Source: Argonema antarcticum A004/B2
GTDB taxonomy: Bacteria > Cyanobacteriota > Cyanobacteriia > Cyanobacteriales > Aerosakkonemataceae
Direction of reading: 5' to 3'
NCBI RefSeq assembly: GCF_023333585.1
Contig: NZ_JAIQZN010000002.1
Span: 62,001-126,000, forward strand
Length of the DNA: 64,000 bases
Shown: positions 53,570 through 60,991 of the stretch, piece by piece
Layout of the letters: the number at the start of each line of letters is the position of its first letter
Numbering within the stretch: position 1 is the stretch's first letter
Made by a program: the position numbers and the translations under genes
The notes under the pieces: model-generated
The model's input: only the letters and a program-made list of their open reading frames with translations
Database searches by the model: none
What the model was told of the DNA's origin: nothing

Positions 53570-54238
53570 TCAAATTGTCGATCGCATTTGAAAACCGATC
53601 GAAAGATTATTCGCTGGCATGGTATAGGTTTTGAGTAGGGAGAGATTTTGAGATTGGGCAACTGCCACTACCTCATCGAGATCCCGCACCCCCCACTCAG
53701 GATTTTGCGATCGCAGACTCTCATCAAAAGCTGCATTGCTGGCTGCGGTATGCACGCCACTCTGTTTAAAAGGCCCGTAGAGATACAGAATGCCACCTGG
53801 AGGAAGAATCCGCCTCGCGCCTGCCATCAATCCTAAACAGGCTGACCAAGGGGCAATGTGAATCATATTAATGTTGACGATCGCTACAATTTCGTCACGC
53901 TTGAAGTCTAGATTTGACAATGGTTTTGGGAGTTCATCCCGTTCGATGGCCCAGATGCGAGCGCAGACATCAAGTGCGATCGGAGGATACAAGTTATCTG
54001 CCGGAAAATGCGATCGCCATGCTGCTATGCTAAGCAGCGCCAGCGGATTGGGGTCAGAAGGAATCCATTTGCGGGGATGGAGTCGGGGAGCGAAAAAGAC
54101 CGCGTGTTCTCCTGTGCCGCTGGAGACTTCTAACACCGTGCCTGTTGGCGGCAGTACTTTTAAAAGTACCTCCAAAATAGGCTCTCGATTGCGTTGTGTT
54201 GCTGGGGCATATTGTCGGGAATCTACGAACTCACTCAT
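53570..54238 (-). CDS. DUF938 class I methyltransferase
   Basis: 222-residue protein of the DUF938 family. It begins with RQYAPATQRNREPILEVLLKVLP, has motif I as VLEVSSGTGEHAVFFA, an SDPNPLALLSI post-motif, and the family hallmark IVNINMIHIAPWSACLGLM followed by GGILYLYGPFK. The family is SAM-binding by fold, and the substrate is not known. It is downstream of the GT4 gene on the same strand with 36 bases between, so the two may be co-transcribed. Confidence 0.9.
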   Translation of the reverse strand: MSEFVDSRQYAPATQRNREPILEVLLKVLPPTGTVLEVSSGTGEHAVFFAPRLHPRKWIPSDPNPLALLSIAAWRSHFPADNLYPPIALDVCARIWAIERDELPKPLSNLDFKRDEIVAIVNINMIHIAPWSACLGLMAGARRILPPGGILYLYGPFKQSGVHTAASNAAFDESLRSQNPEWGVRDLDEVVAVAQSQNLSLLKTYTMPANNLSIGFQMRSTI

Positions 54239-54274
54239 CTGGGCGCTTCAATCGTCGAACTTCACTATTCTCGC

Positions 54275-55357
54275 TCAGGATAGTGCTACAAAACTAGACG
54301 GACTGTGGATATGACCGTTTTCAGCAAAGCGCCGATCGATAATTTTTTGATAGACTGCGATATAACTTTCGGTCATCCGTTCCATACTGAAGTTTTTCAG
54401 TACATGATCTCGACACGCATGGCGATCGATCTTTGCTACTTTATTAATAGCAGCGACAGCTTCTTCAACGCTGTTACACAAGAAACCAGTCTTTCCGTCG
54501 GCAATCACTTCTGGCACCGAACCCAGGGGCATCGCAATCACTGGTGTACCAACTGCCATCGACTCTATCATGACTAATCCAAACGGTTCGCGCCAGGTAA
54601 TGGGGAACAATGTTGCTATTGCACCGCCCATCAACGCACACTTTTGCTGGTGGTTCGCTTCACCCAAATATTCAATTTGTTTGCCATCAATGTGTGGCTT
54701 GATTTCGCGATCGTAATATTCTACATCAACCGCATCTACTTTTCCAGCGATTTTCAAATGCTGGCCCGATCGCTGAGCAATTTCTATTGCCAAATGCGTT
54801 CCTTTTTCTGGCGAAATTCGCCCCAAAAAAGCGAGGTAAGGCGGTTGTTCCGGCTTTTCGCGGAACTCATATATGCCCGTGTTAATGCCGTTGTAAACCG
54901 TACCGACATAGTTTAAATTTAGCCTTGGCTCCCGCTGAGAATTGGAAATACTAACATAATTCTGGCGGCGAGCATGGACAAAAAGCTTCTCGTTATCGGG
55001 GGTGAAAATGCCGTGCAGCGTGTGGACTGTAGGCGTTTTTACCAAATTTGCGTAAGGCAATGCAGCACAACCCAGATGGGAATGAATAATGTCAAATTCC
55101 TGCGCCCTTTCGTACACCTGACTGAGGTGCAGCATTTCGTAAATGCCCGGTTCTTTGACTGTAGGATCTAAACGCAAAGCTCGTGGGTGAACCGATTCTA
55201 AGTTGGCAAGAGTGAGAGAATCACCTGAAGCAAATAAAGTAACTTCATGTCCGCATCGTACTAATTGATCGCAAAGCAAGCCGACAACCAGTTCAATACC
55301 TCCATAAGCTAGAGGTGGTACTCTTTCCCATAATGGGGCAACCTGAGCAATCCGCAT
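54275..55357 (-). CDS. Glycosyltransferase family 4
   Basis: GT-B transferase of 360 residues, starting MRIAQVAPLWERVPPLAYGG, a hallmark of a cyanobacterial GT4 group sometimes linked to sugar-phosphate or lipid glycosylation. It contains FDIIHSHLGCAALP, the donor motif FLGRISPEKGTHLAIEIA, ITWREPFGLVMIESMAVGTPVIA with both conserved Glu residues, and GSVPEVIADGKTGFL. A strong AAGGAG site lies seven bases before the ATG. It is far from the main EPS cluster, so its pathway is unclear. Confidence 0.92.
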   Translation of the reverse strand: MRIAQVAPLWERVPPLAYGGIELVVGLLCDQLVRCGHEVTLFASGDSLTLANLESVHPRALRLDPTVKEPGIYEMLHLSQVYERAQEFDIIHSHLGCAALPYANLVKTPTVHTLHGIFTPDNEKLFVHARRQNYVSISNSQREPRLNLNYVGTVYNGINTGIYEFREKPEQPPYLAFLGRISPEKGTHLAIEIAQRSGQHLKIAGKVDAVDVEYYDREIKPHIDGKQIEYLGEANHQQKCALMGGAIATLFPITWREPFGLVMIESMAVGTPVIAMPLGSVPEVIADGKTGFLCNSVEEAVAAINKVAKIDRHACRDHVLKNFSMERMTESYIAVYQKIIDRRFAENGHIHSPSSFVALS

Positions 55358-55878
55358 TTTAATCTCCTTTCTGATTGGAAAAATCTAGCTTTGGCTAAAA
55401 GGTTTGTGCAACTAACTGCGTTTTAGTCCAGGTAATAAAACAGAAATAACACCGATCGTCGGGAATCTGTGATTCTGCAAAATACATCTACCTCTCTAAT
55501 CTAGATAGATGGCTTTAGCTATCTACCCTCACGCCAAAATCAAACAAGCGAAGCCATAATATTCATGGCTTTGATGAGTTAAATCTTGGTATCTCAAAAA
55601 TAATATAGTAATAATTACTTAAGCGAGCATCTACCAAAGGATATAACTAGGAAGATATAAATTAAATTTTGATAGCTTTTAGCTAGATGGAGTAGTGTAA
55701 AAATCGGAAAATTATGTTTATAGCTAGGGACTAGGGGCTAAGAGTGCTAGGGGCTAGGGAAGAATGGTTTATAACCAAGGGTTTCAGGAATTAAGAATGT
55801 CTTAACCGCCCTAAAGTTGCTATAATTATATTATTGTACTAAACTCATAAAAGTGTTAAAATTGTTTAGATATAAAAT
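55358..55878. other. 521-base AT-rich spacer containing repeat B
   Basis: Includes a HIP1-free AT-rich block and the repeat B copy at 55719-55824. No ORF is convincing. The GT4 promoter should lie within the first 100 bases on the minus strand. Confidence 0.5.
55719..55824 (+). repeat. Repeat family B, complete copy
   Basis: Starts TATAGCTAGGGACTAGGGGC and ends AAAGTTGCTATA, so its ends are inverted six-base TATAGC/GCTATA. The right half (TATAACCAAGGGTTTCAGGA, AATTAAGAATGTCTTAACCG) is nearly identical to the copy at 24665-24722. Confidence 0.8.
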
Positions 55879-56157
55879 CTACCAATTCAATTGCGAAAAT
55901 TGCATAATGCAAGGGCGATCGCGCACGGTATAAGCTAGAGCCATGTAGTAATCGTGGGGTGTCGCCCAGGATTCATCCTTTCCCAGCAGGTAATACAGGT
56001 TATCTGCAAAGGCCCGTTTTAGAGCCTGTACAGTCATGCCAGTGCGATCGTCCTCTACCTGGATTTCAATCGGTGAAGTAGGTTTGATGGATGTGTTTGC
56101 ATCGTCTGGTTGCGGTTGGGATAGTTTGCGATCGTTGCGATCGTCGCTTTGAGTCAT
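55879..56157 (-). pseudogene. glgP: 3'-truncated glycogen phosphorylase gene (N-terminal remnant)
   Basis: 92-codon frame. Residues about 30-81 (IEIQVEDDRTGMTVQALKR, AFADNLYYLLGKDESWATP, HDYYMALAYTVRDR) match the N-terminus of cyanobacterial glycogen phosphorylases, which are normally about 840 residues. After TVRDR, at a CGCGATCGC HIP1 site, homology stops and 11 unrelated codons lead to TAG. The start is intact: AGGAGG lies seven bases before the ATG. Loss of all catalytic and pyridoxal-phosphate regions makes enzymatic activity impossible. A complete glgP is presumably elsewhere. Family match is from memory of the N-terminal signature. Confidence 0.8.
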
Positions 56158-56235
56158 TACTTAGCCTCCTAGTCTGCTTAAACCGAACACCGTCCAAACC
56201 CGGTTTCTAAGGGCGCGGCAGTTATAAGTTTAATT

Positions 56236-57120
56236 ATGAAACTTATTATGAATTGGAAATCTAGCTTTAACAAAGATATGCAAAATGACCCTCGAACCAC
56301 CGAAGAGTTAATCAAACTTGCACTGGCTGAAGAAGATCGAGATGCGTGGCTGTATCTAGTAGGTGTTTTACACTTTCGCGGTAACTTTGAAGTATTTCAA
56401 GCTGCATCAAGGTTGTGCAAAAGCGAAAATCCGCAGGAAAGAAGGCTGGGAACAAATATATTAGGTCAACTAGGAATACCCAAGAGAACTTTTCCTAATG
56501 AGTCTTTGGCAATTCTCCTAAAAATGCTTGAAACCGATGATGACCCTGATGTTTTGAGTGCAGTAGGAATTGCTTTAGGCCATATAAAATATCCTAGATC
56601 AATTGAACCATTGGTAAGATTGAAAGACTCCCCTAACGCTGATGTCTGTTATGGGGTTGTTTTTGGTCTATTATCTCAAGAGGATGAACTGGCGATCGAC
56701 ACATTGAGCGAATTGTCTTCAGATCCTGATGAGGATGTTAGAAACTGGGCAACTTTTGGATTGGGGTCGCAAATCGAAACAGATTCAAAAGTCATACGAG
56801 AAGCCTTATTTCAACGTCTAATTAAAGAGGGTCGCAAAACAGACACTGAGGCTGAAATACGTGGAGAGGCATTAGTTGGTTTAGCTAAAAGAAAAGATGA
56901 GAGAGTAGTAAATCCGCTAATCGAAGAACTGTCATCTGGTTGTGTGGGAAGGTTACCCGTTGAGGCTGCCAAGGAAATAGGAGATGTCAGATTGTATCCC
57001 GTTTTGATCGAATTGAAAGAGTGGTGGGATCTCGACAGCGATTTGTTAGAGGAAGCTATTAATAACTGCAAGAATAAGAACTTCGGCTCTTTCGGAGTTG
57101 CTATGCTTTTGTTCACTTAA
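56236..57120 (+). CDS. HEAT-repeat protein with C-terminus altered by repeat A insertion
   Basis: 294-residue soluble HEAT-repeat protein: helical pairs such as DPDVLSAVGIALGHIKYP, DVCYGVVFGLLSQEDELAID and DEDVRNWATFGLGSQIETDS, then a segment EIRGEALVGLAKRKDERVV typical of small cyanobacterial/bacterial HEAT proteins. The last codons (from about 57085, encoding GSFGVAMLLFT) derive from the left end of repeat A, which also supplies the TAA stop, so the native C-terminus (which in such proteins follows LLEEAINNCK) was replaced. A second in-frame ATG lies at 56248. Probably a protein-binding scaffold. Confidence 0.8.
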   Translation: MKLIMNWKSSFNKDMQNDPRTTEELIKLALAEEDRDAWLYLVGVLHFRGNFEVFQAASRLCKSENPQERRLGTNILGQLGIPKRTFPNESLAILLKMLETDDDPDVLSAVGIALGHIKYPRSIEPLVRLKDSPNADVCYGVVFGLLSQEDELAIDTLSELSSDPDEDVRNWATFGLGSQIETDSKVIREALFQRLIKEGRKTDTEAEIRGEALVGLAKRKDERVVNPLIEELSSGCVGRLPVEAAKEIGDVRLYPVLIELKEWWDLDSDLLEEAINNCKNKNFGSFGVAMLLFT

Positions 57121-57172
57121 GAACATTTTTATTGATTTTCTCCTCTCCCACTCTCCCCCTCTCCCCCTCTCT
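57085..57172 (+). mobile_element. MITE-like element, family A, copy 2 (right end missing)
   Basis: The left end GGCTCTTTCGGAGTTGCTAT and the following ACTTAAGAACATTTTTATT match copy 1 at 37061 almost exactly. A polypyrimidine tract (CTCTCCCACTCTCCCC) follows. The right terminal repeat is not recognisable. The element overlaps the 3' end of the HEAT-repeat gene. Confidence 0.75.
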
Positions 57173-57521
57173 CTAAGTATTTTTACTCAACCTTTATTCA
57201 CGTGAGAAGCATCTGTACAGGTAAATAAGTAAAATTGACCTATTTTGACAGTTACATAAATTAATGGTGAATTCTCGCTATTAAAGGCCATCTTTTATGA
57301 AAATTGGATGAAGTTTAAATTCTATAGAGGTAGAAAAGATAAAATAGAAGTCATTTTTAAATTTTGTTGGTTAAGCTGCCTTACTAAAAGGTTAAAAAAC
57401 TGCGTCAAAGCCTAAGTATCTTAGACTACAGAAACCCCATTATATATTTGCTATTTTGTTAGCTATATTAGTACAAAAACTGCTAAGTACTGTTTTTGTT
57501 ATATATCCAAAGCCAAAATTT
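57173..57521. other. 349-base AT-rich spacer upstream of the permease-kinase
   Basis: No ORF or strong hairpin is seen. It should carry the promoter for the permease-kinase gene. A TTG at 57456 opens a longer frame but the family N-terminus fits the ATG at 57522. Confidence 0.4.
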
Positions 57522-60509
57522 ATGCCTGAAAAAATGACTAGAACTACTAAAAAAATCGTAAAGGAGCGACGAGACTATAACACTTGGGTTGCTAATGAAA
57601 CTATCGAAGATTATTCTCTGCGCTACGCTCCTAAATCATTTCGGAAATGGTCGGAATTTGCGGTTGCTAATACGGCTCTGGGAGGCATTTCTTTTCTGGC
57701 ATTAGAAGCAATTGGCGGTTCGCTAATCATTAATTATGGTTTTATCAATTCATTCTGGGCAATCATAGTTGTCAGTGCAATTATTTTCTTGACAGGCTTA
57801 CCGATCGCTTACTACTCTGCCAAGTACAATATAGATATCGACTTATTAACCAGAGGTGCGGGCTTTGGCTATATAGGCTCGACTATTACCTCATTAATTT
57901 ATGCGTCATTTACATTTATTTTTTTTGCTCTAGAAGCCGCAATTATGGCTCAGGCATTGCAACTCTATTTTAATTTGCCTTTGGCAATTGGCTATATACT
58001 TTGCTCTTTATTAATTATCCCTTTAGTTTTTTATGGCGTGACGCTAATCAACAAGTTGCAGTTATGGACGCAACCAATTTGGCTAAGCTTAATGATTTTG
58101 CCGTATATTTTTGTTCTCCATAAAGAACCAAATGCGATTAACAATTGGCTGAACTTTGCGGGAAATTCGCCGAGTGGTGCTGGTTTTGACCCGTTGTTAT
58201 TTGGCACTGCCGCAACGGTATCGTTCTCTTTAATTGCTCAGATTGGGGAACAGGTGGACTACCTGCGATTTTTGCCCGATCGCAAAAAGGAGAACCGCTT
58301 CCGGTGGTGGCTGGCCGTGGTTTTAGCTGGGCCAGGTTGGATTATTTTAGGAGGTGCAAAGCAGTTAGGGGGAGCTTTTCTAGCTTCTTTGGCAATTAAT
58401 CGCGGCGTGGAGTTGTCCCTTGCTAAACAACCCATCTATATGTATATGGCGGGATTTGCGGATATGTTCTCCCGTCCTGATGTAGTTTTATCGGTTGCTA
58501 CCTTATTCGTGATCGTTTCCCAAATCAAAATAAACGTTACCAACGCCTACGCAGGATCTCTAGCTTGGTCAAACTTTTTTTCCCGACTGACGCACACTCA
58601 TCCGGGAAGGGTGGTTTGGTTGGTATTCAATGTTGCGATCGCGTTACTCTTGATGGAATTGGGAGTATTTCACACCTTAGAAGCCATCTTGGGATTGTAC
58701 TCTAATGTTGCGATCGCCTGGGTAGGCGCTGTAGTCGCCGATCTGGTTATCAATAAACCTTTAGGATTGAGTCCCTCCTATATCGAATTCAAACGAGCTT
58801 ATCTATACAACTTTAATCCAGTCGGATTCGGCTCAATGGTTATCGCTTCAGCCGTAGCGATCGCCGCTTTTGTCGGCCTTTTTGGCATTTATGCCCAAGC
58901 CTATTCCCCCTTCATCGCTTTGGTTTTGGCTTTTGTTCTCTCTCCTGCGATCGCCTTCATCACCAAAGGAAAATACTATATTGCCAGGACAAACCTTCAT
59001 ACCCACAATTTGACTTCGGATTCCCTTTTAACTTGCTGTATTTGCGATCGCGATTATGCCCTGGCAGATACCGCTTACTGCCCCGTATATGATGGATCGA
59101 TTTGTTCGTTATGTTGCAGTTTAGATGCTCAGTGTCACGATAGCTGTAAGACCTCCCACAAAAATTTCGCCAGTTTAAGAACAACCATATCACGGGTAAT
59201 TTTTGGTGACAAAATTTCCCCTAAAAACGGAATTAGAATTATTAAATTCATCGAAATATTTTCATTAATTTCTGGATTGTTCGCATTAATTTTCACCTTA
59301 GTCTATTATCTAGGAGTATGGCGATCGCCACAAATATCACAATCATTACATTATCTATTTATTCAAATATTTATACCTTTATATGTCCCCTTAATATTAT
59401 TAACCGGAATTGGCACTTGGTGGTTCGTTTTAAGCGAAGAAAGTCGGGAGTTAGCCGAAGATGAACTCGACAAACAAAATCAACTACTTCAACAAGAAGT
59501 CGCGGAACGCAAACAAGTCGAAGCAGCCTTGCAAAAACTTACGCACGAGTTGGAAATTCGAGTAGAACAACGAACTGCTGAATTATCCGAAGCGCTGAGA
59601 AGTTTAAAACAAACTCAGACGCAACTTGTTCAAACTGAAAAAATGTCTAGCCTGGGACAACTGGTAGCAGGAGTAGCTCACGAAATTAATAATCCCGTTA
59701 ATTTTATACATGGCAACTTAGAATACGCCAATAGTTATGTTAAAGATTTACTGACACTGATTGAAATATGTCAAATAGAGATGCCAACATTAACGCCAAA
59801 AATACAGCAGCAAATAGAAGAAATAGAACTAGAATTTATTCAAGAAGATTTACCTAAATTGCTTTCCTCAATGCGCGTAGGAACCGAACGCATTCAAGCA
59901 ATTGTGCTGTCGTTGCGGAATTTCTCTCGATTAGATCAAGCAGAAGAAAAAGCTGTGGATATCCACGCCGGAATAGACAGCACCTTAATGATTCTGGGAC
60001 ATCGACTCAAAGCAAGGCCCGAACATCCAGCCATAGAAGTTATTAAAGAGTATGGCAACTTACCTTTAGTGGAGTGCTATGCCGGACAGATAAATCAGGT
60101 ATTTATGAACATTTTAGTGAATGCTATTGATGCCTTAGAGGAAAAAAACTTTTGCCGCGACTTTGCAGATATTCAGGCTAACCCCAATCAAATTATCATT
60201 CGCACAATTGTTTTAGAGGGAGGTGAGTACATCAAAATTTGTATTCGAGATAATGGCCCTGGTATCTCGTCAGAGGTGAAGCAGAAATTGTTTGACTACC
60301 AATTCACTACAAAACCTATAGGTAAAGGCACTGGTTTGGGATTATCCATTAGCTATCAGATTGTGGTAGAAAAACATGGGGGAACGTTAAGTTGTGCATC
60401 GGATTTAGGAAAAGGAACAGAGTTTGCGATCATCATTCCTATTTATCAATCCTCTAAAAGTTCTTCATCTAGTAATATCAAACAGATATGCTTACAGTCT
60501 TATAGCTAG
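57522..60509 (+). CDS. NCS1 permease-like sensor histidine kinase fusion
   Basis: 995-residue fusion. Residues about 1-500 are an NCS1/cytosine-permease-like module with some 12 helices (DYSLRYAPKSFRKWSEF, ALEAIGGSLIINYG). Next is a Cys-rich patch (about residues 503-545) with ten Cys (CCICD, YCPVYDGSICSLCC, CHDSC), then two more helices and a long coiled coil. The kinase has the H-box AGVAHEINNPVNFI, N-box NILVNAIDALEE, G1 IRDNGPGIS and G2 GKGTGLGLSIS. Transport-coupled signalling is likely (inference). No receiver is attached or adjacent. Its last codons TAT AGC TAG belong to repeat B. Confidence 0.85.
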   Translation: MPEKMTRTTKKIVKERRDYNTWVANETIEDYSLRYAPKSFRKWSEFAVANTALGGISFLALEAIGGSLIINYGFINSFWAIIVVSAIIFLTGLPIAYYSAKYNIDIDLLTRGAGFGYIGSTITSLIYASFTFIFFALEAAIMAQALQLYFNLPLAIGYILCSLLIIPLVFYGVTLINKLQLWTQPIWLSLMILPYIFVLHKEPNAINNWLNFAGNSPSGAGFDPLLFGTAATVSFSLIAQIGEQVDYLRFLPDRKKENRFRWWLAVVLAGPGWIILGGAKQLGGAFLASLAINRGVELSLAKQPIYMYMAGFADMFSRPDVVLSVATLFVIVSQIKINVTNAYAGSLAWSNFFSRLTHTHPGRVVWLVFNVAIALLLMELGVFHTLEAILGLYSNVAIAWVGAVVADLVINKPLGLSPSYIEFKRAYLYNFNPVGFGSMVIASAVAIAAFVGLFGIYAQAYSPFIALVLAFVLSPAIAFITKGKYYIARTNLHTHNLTSDSLLTCCICDRDYALADTAYCPVYDGSICSLCCSLDAQCHDSCKTSHKNFASLRTTISRVIFGDKISPKNGIRIIKFIEIFSLISGLFALIFTLVYYLGVWRSPQISQSLHYLFIQIFIPLYVPLILLTGIGTWWFVLSEESRELAEDELDKQNQLLQQEVAERKQVEAALQKLTHELEIRVEQRTAELSEALRSLKQTQTQLVQTEKMSSLGQLVAGVAHEINNPVNFIHGNLEYANSYVKDLLTLIEICQIEMPTLTPKIQQQIEEIELEFIQEDLPKLLSSMRVGTERIQAIVLSLRNFSRLDQAEEKAVDIHAGIDSTLMILGHRLKARPEHPAIEVIKEYGNLPLVECYAGQINQVFMNILVNAIDALEEKNFCRDFADIQANPNQIIIRTIVLEGGEYIKICIRDNGPGISSEVKQKLFDYQFTTKPIGKGTGLGLSISYQIVVEKHGGTLSCASDLGKGTEFAIIIPIYQSSKSSSSSNIKQICLQSYS

Positions 60510-60587
60510 GGGCTAGGGTAAGAAAGGTTTATTATCAAGGGTTTGGTGGAATTAAGAATGCCTTAACCGACGAGAGCGGTTGCTAGA
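60501..60587 (+). repeat. Repeat family B copy that supplies the kinase stop codon
   Basis: Begins TATAGCTAGGGGCTAGGGTA and runs through TTATCAAGGGTTTGGTGGAA to AGCGGTTGCTAGA. The first nine bases encode the last two residues and the TAG stop of the permease-kinase gene. Confidence 0.8.
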
Positions 60588-60991
60588 TCTTCAAATCGCA
60601 GGCTCATAGCGAAAGTCCATTTTAATGGACTTGATATTTTACAATACTGTCTTAACCTATAGGGCTCTTTCGGAGTTGCTATGCTTTTGTTCAACTAAGA
60701 ACATTTTTATTTCTCTTTCGGAGTTGCTATGCTTTTGTTCAACTAAGAACATTTTTATTTCTTTTCGCCTCTCCCACTCTGCCACTCTGCCACTCTCCCC
60801 CTCTCCCACTCTCCCCCTCTCCCCCTCTACTCAAATAGCATAGTAAGTACGGAAGAGCCGTTTTTATTTCTTTTCTCCTCTGCCCCTCTGCTGAAATAAC
60901 ATCGTAAGTACGGAAGAGCCTATCTTGTCGGCTGGCATCGTTTTATGGCTGCCAAATCCCTAAAAAAGTACGAGTTGAAAGTCGGGATTAA
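60510..60991. other. 482-base repeat-filled spacer between the two kinases
   Basis: Consists of repeat B (to 60587), a degenerate REP-like palindrome (60588-60639), and the complex repeat A copy (60663-60920). The plus-strand frame 60625-60843 is a translation of repeat A and is not a gene. The convergent transcripts of the two kinase genes end in or near this block. Confidence 0.8.
60663..60920 (+). mobile_element. MITE-like element, family A, complex copy 3
   Basis: The left end (from GGCTCTTTCGG) is tandemly duplicated with a 48-base period (60665 and 60713). The right end (AGTAAGTACGGAAGAGCC) occurs at 60842-60859 and again ending at 60920, 61 bases later. The ends form an imperfect inverted repeat, 21 of 26 matches by eye. 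A long CTCTCCCC-type pyrimidine tract lies inside. Confidence 0.8.

Noticed and set aside
60625-60843. Plus-strand open frame with repeated LCFCSTKNIFIS phrases
   Set aside because: It is a direct translation of the duplicated left end and pyrimidine tract of repeat A.
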